Source: Pseudomonas sp. MTM4
GTDB lineage: Bacteria > Pseudomonadota > Gammaproteobacteria > Pseudomonadales > Pseudomonadaceae
Assembly (NCBI RefSeq): GCF_019355055.1
Contig: NZ_CP048411.1
Coordinates: 2,046,001 to 2,110,000, forward strand
Length of the DNA stretch: 64,000 bases
Reading direction: 5' to 3'
Shown here: one piece after another, positions 24,298-33,919 of the stretch
How positions within the stretch are numbered: the stretch's first letter is position 1
Layout: every line of letters starts with the position of its first letter
Translations under genes and position numbers: made by a program
Notes under the pieces: model-generated
What the model was told of the DNA's origin: nothing
What the model saw: the letters and a program-made list of their open reading frames with translations, nothing else
The model's database searches: none

Positions 24298-26313
24298 TCA
24301 GGCCGTGCAGCCGCAATCCGCCGACGCGTTGGCCAGCAGAACCTCGTCGCACTTGGGACAGAACTCGTGCTTGCCGCTCAGGTAGCCGTGCACGGGGCAG
24401 ATGGAGAATGTCGGGGTGACAGTGAGATAAGGCAGACGGAAACGACCGAGCGCCTTGCGCACCAGGTTCTTGCAGGCCTGGGCCGAGGAAATCTGCTCGG
24501 CCATGTACAGGTGCAACACGGTGCCACCGGTGTACTTGGTCTGCAGTTCGTCCTGCAGTTGCAGCGCCTCGAATGGATCGTCGGTAAAGCCCACCGGCAG
24601 CTGCGAGGAGTTGGTGTAGTACGGCGCCTCGGCCGTACCCGCCTGCAGGATGTCAGGGAAGCGCTTGCGGTCTTCCTTGGCGAAGCGGTAGGTAGTGCCT
24701 TCGGCCGGCGTCGCCTCCAAGTTGTAGAGGTGGCCGGTTTCTTCCTGAAAGCGCACCAGCACCGCCCGCACATGGTCCAGCAGCTGAATGACGAGGGCAC
24801 GGCCGGCCGGTGTTTGCAGGCCTTCGGCGTCCTCGGTGAAGTTACGCACCATCTCGTGCAGACCGTTCACGCCGATGGTGGAGAAGTGATTGCGCAGCGT
24901 GCCCAGGTAGCGCTTGGTATAGGGATAGAGCCCGGCATCCATGTGATGCTGGATGACCTTGCGCTTGACCTCGAGGCTTTCCTTGGCCATTTCCAGCAGC
25001 GCATCGAGGTGTTCGTACAATCCGCGGCGATCGCCCTGATGCAGGTAGCCCAGGCGCGCGCAGTTGATGGTCACCACGCCGAGCGAGCCGGTCTGCTCTG
25101 CGGAGCCGAACAGCCCGCCGCCACGTTTGAGCAGCTCGCGCACGTCAAGCTGCAGGCGGCAGCACATGGAACGCACCTGGTTGGGCTGCATGTCCGAGTT
25201 GAGGAAGTTCTGGAAGTACGGCAAGCCGTAGCGCGCCGTCATCTCGAACAGGCGGTCGGCGTTTTCGCTGTCCCAGGGAAAGCCGTGGGTGATGTTGTAG
25301 GTCGGGATCGGGAAGGTGAACACCCGGCCCAGACCGTCGCCGGCCTGCATGACTTCTATATAGGCGCGGTTGATCAGCTCCATCTCGGCCTGCAGGTCGC
25401 CATAGGCGAAGGGCATTTCCTCACCGCCGATATAGGGAACCTGCTCGCGCAGATCCTCCGGGCAGACCCAATCGAAGGTCAGGTTGGTGAAGGGCGTCTG
25501 CGTACCCCAGCGCGACGGCACGTTGAGGTTGTAGATGAACTCTTGGATGGCCTGGCGAATCTCGCCGTAGCTCAGGTTGTCCTTGCGCACGAAAGGCGCC
25601 AGATAGGTATCGAAGGAGCTGAACGCTTGGGCGCCAGCCCACTCGTTCTGCAGCGTGCCGAGGAAATTGACCATCTGCCCCAGCGCGCTGGACAGATGCT
25701 TCGGCGGCCCCGCCTCGACCCGACCGGGAATACCGTTGAAACCCTCGTTGAGCAGGGTGCGCAGCGACCAGCCGGCGCAGTAGCCGGCAAGCATGTCGAG
25801 GTCGTGGATGTGCAGGTCGCCCTCGCGATGTGCGGTGCCGATCTCCGGACTGTAGACCTCGTCCAGCCAGTAGTTGGCCGTGACCTTGCCGGACACGTTG
25901 AGAATCAGCCCGCCCAGCGAATAGCCCTGGTTGGCGTTGGCGCGCACGCGCCAGTCCTCGCGCGACAGGTACTCGTTCATCGAGGAGGCAACATCGACGA
26001 TGGCCTTGCGGTCGCGACGCAGCCGCCCATGCCGCTCGCGGTAGACGATGTACGCGCGAGCCGTGGCGTAATGCCCCGCCTCCATAAGCACGCGCTCGAC
26101 GGCGTCCTGCGCCTGTTCCACTTCCACCACGCGTTGCGGCAATCGCGCCAGCACCTCGGCGGCCAGCAGCCGCGCAGTGGCCTGATCGAACTCACCAGTG
26201 GCGAGACCCGCCGCCGCGATCGCCGCACCGATCTTGTCCAGTTCGAACGTCACCAGCCGCCCGTCACGCTTGCGTAGCGAGACGGGGCGATTCTTCTCGT
26301 CAACCCCAGGCAT
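24298..26313 (-). CDS. nrdD: Class III (anaerobic) ribonucleoside-triphosphate reductase, main chain
   Basis: The 671-residue protein has an N-terminal ATP-cone (residues about 12-100, VSLRKRDGRLVTFELDKIGA) and the ten-stranded barrel with SMCCRLQLD around residue 385. The C-terminal zinc site reads CPVHGYLSGKHEFCPKCDE. It makes deoxynucleotides without oxygen. The chain stops at ADCGCTA right after the zinc site. The usual RVxGY glycyl-radical motif is absent and is found instead in the 54-aa frame downstream. A Dnr-like box lies 85 bp upstream. Confidence 0.9.
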   Translation of the reverse strand: MPGVDEKNRPVSLRKRDGRLVTFELDKIGAAIAAAGLATGEFDQATARLLAAEVLARLPQRVVEVEQAQDAVERVLMEAGHYATARAYIVYRERHGRLRRDRKAIVDVASSMNEYLSREDWRVRANANQGYSLGGLILNVSGKVTANYWLDEVYSPEIGTAHREGDLHIHDLDMLAGYCAGWSLRTLLNEGFNGIPGRVEAGPPKHLSSALGQMVNFLGTLQNEWAGAQAFSSFDTYLAPFVRKDNLSYGEIRQAIQEFIYNLNVPSRWGTQTPFTNLTFDWVCPEDLREQVPYIGGEEMPFAYGDLQAEMELINRAYIEVMQAGDGLGRVFTFPIPTYNITHGFPWDSENADRLFEMTARYGLPYFQNFLNSDMQPNQVRSMCCRLQLDVRELLKRGGGLFGSAEQTGSLGVVTINCARLGYLHQGDRRGLYEHLDALLEMAKESLEVKRKVIQHHMDAGLYPYTKRYLGTLRNHFSTIGVNGLHEMVRNFTEDAEGLQTPAGRALVIQLLDHVRAVLVRFQEETGHLYNLEATPAEGTTYRFAKEDRKRFPDILQAGTAEAPYYTNSSQLPVGFTDDPFEALQLQDELQTKYTGGTVLHLYMAEQISSAQACKNLVRKALGRFRLPYLTVTPTFSICPVHGYLSGKHEFCPKCDEVLLANASADCGCTA

Positions 26314-26397
26314 TACGCCTCCACACCATATCTAGTTAAAAACAAATTACTGAACACAATATGATGTGAAATTTAGAGGCTTGGGCTCGGAAGCGAA

Positions 26398-26411
26398 TTG
26401 ACCATCGTCAA
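26398..26411. promoter_or_regulatory. FNR/DNR-like box between nrdD and dnrS
   Basis: TTGACCATCGTCAA is a perfect TTGAC-N4-GTCAA dyad, close to the TTGAT-N4-ATCAA consensus. It lies 85 bp upstream of nrdD and 135 bp upstream of dnrS, so it could serve either or both. Confidence 0.7.
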
Positions 26412-26545
26412 TTCGCCCAAGCTGTTTTCGAAAGCCGACGGATCGCTCCCGGCCGGGGATCTTGTCCGTGATCAAGGAAGGTCCATTACCCAGACTCATA
26501 GGATGCAACCTCGAACAATCCCGGACTCGTACCGGCGGAGGAACC

Positions 26546-27223
26546 ATGCTCAGCGAAACGACACTTGTTGCGGAGCTTCGCCGCCACCACTTGTTCAGCC
26601 GCCTACCGGAGGCGGCTCTGCAGGAGGTTTGTGCGTCGGCCAATCTCAAGCGACTGTCGGCCGGCGCCTCGCTGTTTCACCAGGGCGACAAGGCCGAGCG
26701 CTTCTACTTCCTGTTCAGTGGTCAGGTGAAGCTGCATCGCGTGGTCTGCGATGGCCAGGAAAAACTCGTAGAGGTGATCCGCAGTGGTGAATCCTTCGCC
26801 GAAGCGCTGCTGTTCACCGGCACGCCGAACTACCCGGTCAGTGCCACGGCGCTCAAGGCCAGCCTGGTCGCCAGCCTGCACGGCCAGCATTACCGCCGCA
26901 TGCTGGAAGAACACCCCAGCATCTGCCTCGACATCCTCGCCACCCTGAGCATCCGCCTGCACCAGCGCATGAACGAGATCGACACCCTGACTCTGGCTAA
27001 TGCCAGCCATCGCGTGGTGCGCTTTCTCTACCAGTCGCAGGAAGATGACAGCGGCGTCGTCACGCTCGACGTGCCCAAGCGCCTGATCGCATCCAAGCTG
27101 GGCATCCAGCCGGAAACCTTTTCGCGCATCCTGCATCGGCTGATCGAATCGGGAATGATCAGCGTGCAGCGCCGGCGCATCGAGATTCTCGACAGCCAGG
27201 GCCTGGCCGCCTATCAGGAGTGA
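26546..27223 (+). CDS. dnrS: Crp/Fnr family regulator, DNR type (DnrS)
   Basis: The 225-residue protein has a cyclic-nucleotide-binding-like sensor domain (ASLFHQGDKAERFYFLFSGQ), a dimer helix (LSIRLHQRMNEIDTLTL) and a winged helix with QPETFSRILHRL as recognition helix. The E-SR residues read TTGAT half-sites. The N-terminal cysteine cluster that holds the Fe-S centre in FNR/ANR is absent, so it is a DNR-type regulator. P. stutzeri dnrS was described beside the anaerobic ribonucleotide reductase gene, which is the situation here. The ATG at 26546 follows GGCGGAGGAACC. Confidence 0.85.
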   Translation: MLSETTLVAELRRHHLFSRLPEAALQEVCASANLKRLSAGASLFHQGDKAERFYFLFSGQVKLHRVVCDGQEKLVEVIRSGESFAEALLFTGTPNYPVSATALKASLVASLHGQHYRRMLEEHPSICLDILATLSIRLHQRMNEIDTLTLANASHRVVRFLYQSQEDDSGVVTLDVPKRLIASKLGIQPETFSRILHRLIESGMISVQRRRIEILDSQGLAAYQE

Positions 27224-27247
27224 CCTGCGACCGATCGCCTCAGCTTC

Positions 27248-27261
27248 TTGATGATCGTCAA
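27248..27261. promoter_or_regulatory. FNR/DNR-like box before the DGC-protein gene
   Basis: TTGATGATCGTCAA matches TTGAT-N4-GTCAA and is centred about 65 bp before the ATG at 27320. This suggests the downstream small gene has its own low-oxygen promoter rather than relying on dnrS readthrough. Confidence 0.65.
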
Positions 27262-27319
27262 AGGCGCCAGCCGCCCCGGCCGCGATACTGACAATCGTCT
27301 TACCGAACTGGAGAACGCC

Positions 27320-27715
27320 ATGTCGACGCCGTCACTTCCACTGGTCTATTCCTGCTCGGGCTGCTCCAACGTGGCGCAGCTGGCCAACACCCTCGCGGTG
27401 CGCCTCGACCGTGCCGGGCTGGCGGAGATGTCATGCATTGCCGGTGTCGGCGGGCGGGTCAGTTCGCTGGTCAACAAGGCCAACTCGGGTCGACCGATTC
27501 TGGCCATCGACGGCTGCCCGCTGCATTGCGCACGCGCCTGTCTGGCGCAGCACGACGTTATCGCCGATGTGCATATCACTCTCAGCAGCTACGGCCTGCG
27601 CAAGCGCTATCGTGAAGACTGCTCCGAGTCAGAAGCCGATGCGCTGTTCGAGGACATGTGCAGCATCATCGCCAGCGACCGCATGAAGCCGCGTCCCCGG
27701 CTGTACTCGGTCTAG
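27320..27715 (+). CDS. DGC-domain putative zinc-binding protein
   Basis: The 131-residue protein has the conserved features of the DGC (Asp-Gly-Cys) family: CSGCSNVAQLAN near residue 11, SCIAGVGG near 39, and LAIDGCPLHCARACL near 64-78. The closely spaced cysteines suggest a bound zinc or other metal. Its function is unknown. Family members are often found near nitrogen-oxide or anaerobic respiration genes. It follows dnrS by 97 bp and has a Dnr-like box of its own. CTGGAGAACGCC precedes the ATG; the upstream in-frame codon at 27248 lies in that box. Confidence 0.75.
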   Translation: MSTPSLPLVYSCSGCSNVAQLANTLAVRLDRAGLAEMSCIAGVGGRVSSLVNKANSGRPILAIDGCPLHCARACLAQHDVIADVHITLSSYGLRKRYREDCSESEADALFEDMCSIIASDRMKPRPRLYSV

Positions 27716-27761
27716 CCATTCCCCCACCTCTGCGCCGCTGCCGGAGCGGCGCAGTACTCGA

Positions 27762-28259
27762 TCAGCAGACGCCCGCAGGCTGCGCCCGACCCGCCTGCGC
27801 CACTTCTTCTCCGGCACCCTGCAGAATTTTCCACAGCCAGGGCGGCAGCATGTCCGGGTCGAGGCTGTCGATCAGATTCTTGATCGCCAGCCCCAACTCG
27901 GTATCGCCCTCGATCACCAGCCGGCGGCGGAAGAACAGCGTGTCCGGATCTTCCTGACGGCTGGCCAGCAGCAAGAACTCCCGCCAGTTGCCGCGAATGG
28001 TCACCTGCACCGGCGCCTGTTCGGCGATGCGCAGCTTCTGTCGGTCGCAGGTCAGGCACCAGGCCAGCTTGAGGTCGACGACCTCCAGACGCATCCAGTG
28101 ACCTTCTAGCGCTTCGAAGGCGCCCTCGGCCAGCGGCTCGGCGAAGAGCTGGTTGAGGCTGCGTTCCAGTGCCAAGCGTTGCAGCAGGAATGGCGTGCGC
28201 GCGGCCAGTGGCAACAGATGCTCGCCCAGTTTCAACAGGTGCGCGCGCGGCTTCAGCAT
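27762..28259 (-). CDS. ubiT: O2-independent ubiquinone biosynthesis accessory factor UbiT (SCP2 domain)
   Basis: The 165-residue protein has an SCP2 lipid-binding domain over about residues 45-140 (LRIAEQAPVQVTIRGNWREF, DTLFFRRRLVIEGDTELGLA). It ends in PWLWKILQGAG. UbiT binds ubiquinone precursors and, with UbiU and UbiV, allows ubiquinone synthesis without oxygen. Its start overlaps the end of ubiV by 7 nt, so the three genes form a tight unit in the order ubiU-ubiV-ubiT. In a denitrifier this keeps the quinone pool supplied during anaerobic respiration. Confidence 0.9.
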   Translation of the reverse strand: MLKPRAHLLKLGEHLLPLAARTPFLLQRLALERSLNQLFAEPLAEGAFEALEGHWMRLEVVDLKLAWCLTCDRQKLRIAEQAPVQVTIRGNWREFLLLASRQEDPDTLFFRRRLVIEGDTELGLAIKNLIDSLDPDMLPPWLWKILQGAGEEVAQAGRAQPAGVC

Positions 28260-29143
28260 AGTCCGGCCTCCTCTGCGCGCAGCATCCCTGGCTGGCCGTG
28301 CCAGTAGCCATTGCAGCCGTCGACGGCCAACGGTGGCAGCCCACCCTTGCGCACCGCATCGAAGGCCGTGATCACCTCGGTCATACCCGAAGCACGCGGG
28401 CTCAGACGCAACAGGTCAGCGCCGCTTTCCACCAATGCCGGATAGTCCGCCAGTAGATTGCTGACCGATGCCGACATGGTCTGGATGCCATTGATGGTGA
28501 ACAGCGCCTCGCCTTCCTGGCTCAGCAGCGGAATGCCTTCGGGGTAGTTCTGGCAGCAGAACTGGCAATCGTCTTTCGGACGGTTTTCCGCACGGGCAGT
28601 GAAGCAGCGCGCCGAGTAGGCCAGCGGCAGATGGCCGTAGGCGAAGATTTCGACCTCTGGAATCGGCACACCGAGCTGTGACAGCTGCGCGCGCGCAGCC
28701 CTGATCATCGCCCCGGAGATTTCCACTGGCGGCACCCAGCGCTGCATGCCGCTCCTGACCAGCTCGGCCAGGGCATGGCCGTTGTAGAGATTCAATGCCG
28801 GACCGCCGACAAAAGGCAGGCGTTTCTCGGAGAGGTAATGCACCGCGCCCAGGTCGTTGGCCTCCACCAGCAACTCACCGTTGTCGCAGAGCCGGCGCAG
28901 GCCGGACAACTCGGACGCCGCCTCGACCAGCGTCAAGCCGGACAGCACCAGTTGCGCCGTCGATTGCTGGCTCAGCTCACGCGCCAGCCCGATCCAGTCG
29001 TCCAGCCCCATGTCGCGGCGCTTGGAGCAGACGGTCTCGCCCAGATAGATGACATCCAGCGGCGTGCTGGCCATGTCGGCATAAAATTCCAGTGTGCGCT
29101 GGCGATCCCAGTAAAACAGCACGGGGCCGAGGCTGAGTTTCAT
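28253..29143 (-). CDS. ubiV: O2-independent ubiquinone hydroxylation protein UbiV (peptidase U32 family)
   Basis: The 296-residue protein belongs to the U32 family. Its cysteine cluster CFTARAENRPKDDCQFCCQ (around residues 176-193) is the likely [4Fe-4S] site, as in characterised UbiV. UbiU and UbiV form a heterodimer that hydroxylates ubiquinone precursors without O2. The ATG at 29143 (MKLSLGPVLFYW) is preceded by GAGGAGCCAACC. A much longer frame open upstream is only the shadow of ubiU. The gene lies 14 bp after ubiU. Confidence 0.9.
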   Translation of the reverse strand: MKLSLGPVLFYWDRQRTLEFYADMASTPLDVIYLGETVCSKRRDMGLDDWIGLARELSQQSTAQLVLSGLTLVEAASELSGLRRLCDNGELLVEANDLGAVHYLSEKRLPFVGGPALNLYNGHALAELVRSGMQRWVPPVEISGAMIRAARAQLSQLGVPIPEVEIFAYGHLPLAYSARCFTARAENRPKDDCQFCCQNYPEGIPLLSQEGEALFTINGIQTMSASVSNLLADYPALVESGADLLRLSPRASGMTEVITAFDAVRKGGLPPLAVDGCNGYWHGQPGMLRAEEAGLC

Positions 29144-29157
29144 GGTTGGCTCCTCGT

Positions 29158-30153
29158 TCATTGCCAGGCCCGGTGGTAGGCGCCGAGCGTCGTTTGCGAA
29201 CCCTCGGACAAGCCATCGAGCACCTCGCGCCAGCCCGGCTGGACGGCATAACGCTGCGGCGCCTGTAGATAGGCATCCAGTGCCGCACGCCAGACGCGAG
29301 TTACCTGCTCGACATAAGCCGGGCTGCGCTGGCGGCCCTCGATTTTCATGGCGGTGACGCCGATGCTGGCCAGCTCCGGAATCAGGTCGAGGGTGTTCAG
29401 GCTGGTGGGCTCTTCCAGCGCATGGAAGCGCTCGCCATTGACCAAGAAGCGGCCCTTGCACAGCGTCGGGTAGCCCGCCGATTCGCCCTCGGCATAACGG
29501 TCGATTAGCACATTGTTGAGGCGCGAGGTCAGCCCTTCGGGCTCTTCGCTCCAGCGCACCGCCTTGGCTGGCGAGCAGACCCCGCACAGGTTCGGCGACT
29601 CGCCGGTGAGGTAGGAGGACAGATGGCAGCGTCCTTCGGCCATGATGCACAGACTGCCGAAGGCGAAGACCTCGATCGGCACCGGGCTGCTGGCCGCGAC
29701 CTGCTTGACCTGCTTGAGCGACAAAACCCGTGGCAGTACGGCGCGCTTGATGTTGTAGCGCTGTTGGTAAAAGGCCAGCGCCGCCGCGTTGGTCGCTGAG
29801 CCTTGAACGGACAGATGCAGATTGAGCTGCGGATGGCGCTTGGCGGCATAGCCCAGCACGCCGGGGTCGGCGGCGATCAGCGCATCGACGCCCAGGTCGG
29901 CGGCCTGGTCCACCGCGCGCTGCCAGCGCGACCAACCTTGCGGCTGGGCGTAGGTATTGACGGCGACGTAGAGCTGGCGGCGCTTTTCGCGGATCAGCTG
30001 CAGACCCTTGTCGAGCTGCTTCTCATCCAGATTGAGACCGGCGAAATGGCGGGCGTTGGTGTCGTCTCGAAAACCGACATAGATGGCATCGGCGCCCTGC
30101 TGGACGGCGGCCTTCAGCGCGGGCAGGCTTCCTGCCGGGCAGACCAGGTGCAT
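29158..30153 (-). CDS. ubiU: O2-independent ubiquinone hydroxylation protein UbiU (peptidase U32 family)
   Basis: The 331-residue protein begins MHLVCPAGSLPALKAAVQQG, the usual start of U32-family UbiU. It has CHLSSYLTGESPNLCGVC (about residues 168-185), which would hold part of a [4Fe-4S] cluster, and TLCKGRF further on. It is the first gene of ubiUVT. Start 30153 was chosen by family match; the upstream frame to 30261 has no similarity. I see no FNR-like box directly upstream, unlike most anaerobic genes here. Confidence 0.9.
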   Translation of the reverse strand: MHLVCPAGSLPALKAAVQQGADAIYVGFRDDTNARHFAGLNLDEKQLDKGLQLIREKRRQLYVAVNTYAQPQGWSRWQRAVDQAADLGVDALIAADPGVLGYAAKRHPQLNLHLSVQGSATNAAALAFYQQRYNIKRAVLPRVLSLKQVKQVAASSPVPIEVFAFGSLCIMAEGRCHLSSYLTGESPNLCGVCSPAKAVRWSEEPEGLTSRLNNVLIDRYAEGESAGYPTLCKGRFLVNGERFHALEEPTSLNTLDLIPELASIGVTAMKIEGRQRSPAYVEQVTRVWRAALDAYLQAPQRYAVQPGWREVLDGLSEGSQTTLGAYHRAWQ

Positions 30154-30325
30154 GGCAACTCCTAGACGTTCGGATACATTGCGCGCCGTGCCGGCGGCAA
30201 CGGCGCCCGTCCAGGGAGGACGGAAAGCCGGCAGTCTAGGTAGCCGACCCGAAGTCGGCATTGATGAAGGTCAAGGTAGCCGCGGCGCGGCAGTGCGGAT
30301 GATTCGTCGACATATTGAGCGCCAC

Positions 30326-30411
30326 CGGTGGGCTAAAGCCCACCCTACAAAGGCAACGTCAAGCTTCCAACTCGTAGGGTGGGCCGGGTGGCGTTCCGCT
30401 TCAGCCCACCA
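30326..30411. repeat. REP-type inverted pair
   Basis: GGTGGGCTAAAGCCCACCC (from 30328) and, inverted, GTAGGGTGGGCC...TTCAGCCCACC (30374-30411) form a pair upstream of ubiU. More diverged REP-like bases follow to about 30480. Confidence 0.75.
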
Positions 30412-30550
30412 GTGAGCTATGGCGCATCTGTAGCTCTAAAGGTAGGGACTTCAGCCCTGCATGGCGGGTTGCACTCACCCTACGGCTGACCGTAGGAGCG
30501 GGCGTGATCAGGGCGCAAGTGCAAGAACACGACCGTCCAGCCTCGGGCCT

Positions 30551-30760
30551 CTATATTCCCTCGTCGCCTTCGAACTCCTCCGTGGCGCGCGCCACCATCT
30601 GCCGCCAGGCACCGGATTCTTCGGCCAACAACCGCATGGCCTGGAGGCTGGCGATGAAGGCCTGTTGATAATGCTGCGGGTTGTTCTCGCTGGCTGCACG
30701 TTCCGCATGGGCCAGGGCCTCGGTCAGCAACGCGTCGAACTGGTCATGGTCCAGGGCCAT
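30551..30760 (-). CDS. Small helical protein of unknown function
   Basis: The 69-residue protein (MALDHDQFDALLTEALAHAE...) is predicted to be nearly all helical and amphipathic, with an acidic end (EFEGDEGI). AAGGAGATTTCC before the ATG at 30760 is a strong ribosome-binding site, which supports it as real. No family is recognised. It lies between ubiU and norR, both also on the minus strand, but is separated from ubiU by REP repeats. Confidence 0.6.
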   Translation of the reverse strand: MALDHDQFDALLTEALAHAERAASENNPQHYQQAFIASLQAMRLLAEESGAWRQMVARATEEFEGDEGI

Positions 30761-30882
30761 GGAAATCTCCTTAATGGGTAATGGTCTGCAGCTTAGACCA
30801 CCAGGCAATCGGGACGACTCGCGCCGATTGGCGGCACGCGTCCGACGCGTGCGCAGCCCTTGGTCCAACCCGTGCCCGGCGG

Positions 30883-32412
<1,530 letters not shown>

Positions 32413-32430
32413 GGTTACAAATACCCTCAA

Positions 32431-32443
32431 GGTTTTTTAAACC
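32431..32443. promoter_or_regulatory. Candidate NorR-binding dyad
   Basis: GGTTTTTTAAACC contains GT-N7-AC, the NorR core, in a 13-bp perfect dyad. It lies 67 bp upstream of the sigma54 promoter of dnrN, a typical enhancer distance. Only one clear copy was found; E. coli norV has three. Confidence 0.45.
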
Positions 32444-32509
32444 CTAAACCGCTCAGGTCATTTTCACCAGCACGGATTTTTTCAACTTAAAAATCAATGA
32501 GTCGCGTCA

Positions 32510-32524
32510 TGGCACAAGGCTTGC
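32510..32524 (+). promoter_or_regulatory. Sigma54 (-24/-12) promoter of dnrN
   Basis: TGGCAC (32510-32515), five bases, then TTGC (32521-32524) is a match to the RpoN consensus TGGCAC-N5-TTGC. It lies 46 bp before the dnrN ATG and next to norR, which fits NO-dependent activation. Confidence 0.8.
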
Positions 32525-32570
32525 GCTAGTCCCGTCAACCTAATCCAGCCAACCCACACGGAACATCGCC

Positions 32571-33242
32571 ATGACGACTGCGCTTACTGAGCAAACCCTG
32601 GGCACCTTGGCCTGCCTCATTCCTGGCGCCACGCGCGTGTTTCGCCAGTACAAGCTGGATTTCTGCTGCGGCGGCAATACCCCACTGCGCGACGCAGCCC
32701 AGCAGCGCAGCCTTGATGCAGAGGCGATTGCCGGCGAACTCGCCGCACTGCAAAGCGCTCCGACAGCCGAGCCGGATTGGCGGAGCGAGCCGGCCAGCAC
32801 GCTCATCGATTATGTCCTCGAACGCTTCCATGAGCGCCATCGCGAGCAGTTTCCCGAATTGATTCGGCTGGCCAACCGCGTCGAGCAGGTGCATGGCAAC
32901 AAGGCCGACTGCCCGATCGGCCTGGCCGAGCACCTGTGGACCATGCAGCAGGAACTCGAAAGCCACATGCTCAAGGAAGAGCAGATCCTCTTTCCGATGC
33001 TGCGACGCAATATCCAGTTGCCGCAAACCCAGGGCCCGATCGCCGTGATGCGCTACGAGCACGATCAGCACGGTGCCGCCCTGGAGCGCCTGGCCGAGCT
33101 GACCCACGACATCACCCCGCCGGCGAACGCCTGCAACACCTGGCGCGCGCTCTATCGCGGGCTGGAGGAGCTACGCAACGACCTGATGCAGCACATCCAT
33201 CTGGAAAACAACATCCTGTTCGTCAACGCAGCGGCGCACTGA
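32571..33242 (+). CDS. dnrN: Di-iron iron-sulfur cluster repair protein (YtfE/RIC, DnrN)
   Basis: The 223-residue protein has the ScdA-type N-terminal segment with DFCCGG (about residues 30-35) and a hemerythrin-like domain with the expected His/Glu ligands (FHERHREQF, HLWTMQQELESHMLKEEQ, YEHDQHG, HIHLENNILF). RIC proteins hold a di-iron centre and repair Fe-S clusters damaged by NO. The gene has a sigma54 promoter beside norR and is followed one base later by dnrO. The name dnrN follows P. stutzeri usage. Confidence 0.9.
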   Translation: MTTALTEQTLGTLACLIPGATRVFRQYKLDFCCGGNTPLRDAAQQRSLDAEAIAGELAALQSAPTAEPDWRSEPASTLIDYVLERFHERHREQFPELIRLANRVEQVHGNKADCPIGLAEHLWTMQQELESHMLKEEQILFPMLRRNIQLPQTQGPIAVMRYEHDQHGAALERLAELTHDITPPANACNTWRALYRGLEELRNDLMQHIHLENNILFVNAAAH

Positions 33243-33243
33243 T

Positions 33244-33756
33244 ATGAAAGCAGTTATCCAACCTTTGGCATGGGGCGTGGCGATGGCGTCGATGCTGGCA
33301 CTGGCCAGCGGCGTGGCACTCGATCTGGTCGTCGACAGCGCACAAGCCGCCACCCCTCACAACCACGGGCATGACGGGCACTCAGCTGCGGCACCGTCCA
33401 TTCATGATCAGCAATGGCCGACCGACGCCGCCTTGCGCAAAGGCATGACGCAGCTGCGTGAAGCGGTGAATGTCGCACTGCCGGACGGTTCGGCATCCAT
33501 CGACGCGCGGGCGGCGAAGCAGCTGCAGACGGCGGTCGAAGACAACGTCTCCTTCCTGATCGCCCACTGCGAGCTGACCGAGCAAGCCGATGCCGCCCTG
33601 CATGGTCTACTGGCCGATTTGCTCAAGGGCGCCAAGGCACTGGCCGAAACTGCCGAGCAGGAACAGGGCGCGCAGCTCGTTCTGGCTACGCTGCACCGCT
33701 ACCCCGACGTGTTCGCCGCGCCGCATTGGAGCGAATCGGCAACTGCTGATCGTTGA
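33244..33756 (+). CDS. dnrO: Periplasmic helical protein, DnrO type
   Basis: The 170-residue protein has a signal sequence or anchor (residues 1-35, ending AQA-ATPH) and a His-rich linker (HNHGHDGHS). A helical domain follows (ALRKGMTQLREAVNVAL, NVSFLIAHCELTEQADAALH, LLADLLKGAKAL), suggesting a four-helix bundle that could bind metal through the His cluster. It starts one base after dnrN and should be cotranscribed and NO-induced. P. stutzeri has a dnrN-dnrO pair of this kind, but I recall no established activity, so the symbol is given with moderate certainty. Confidence 0.65.
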   Translation: MKAVIQPLAWGVAMASMLALASGVALDLVVDSAQAATPHNHGHDGHSAAAPSIHDQQWPTDAALRKGMTQLREAVNVALPDGSASIDARAAKQLQTAVEDNVSFLIAHCELTEQADAALHGLLADLLKGAKALAETAEQEQGAQLVLATLHRYPDVFAAPHWSESATADR

Positions 33757-33919
33757 AACGATCCGCGATGCAGCGCCAGCGCCGTTCGACCTGGACACTG
33801 GCCTGCATCAATACTCGAGCCAAACGGCTGCGCTAGGCTCAGTACCGAATCAGCGCCGCGTTACCGCCTCAAGCAGGCAGGTTGCGGATGGCCAACTATT
33901 AGAAAACAGGATGTCTTGC

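Noticed and set aside
24277..26277. 666-aa open frame on the + strand opposite nrdD
   Set aside because: It is the antisense shadow of nrdD in GC-rich DNA. It has repetitive His/Gln/Val-rich composition and no family motif, while nrdD on the other strand is unmistakable.
28253..29935. 560-aa frame that would fuse part of the ubiU region to ubiV
   Set aside because: Only the last 296 codons match UbiV. The upstream part is ubiU read in the wrong frame.
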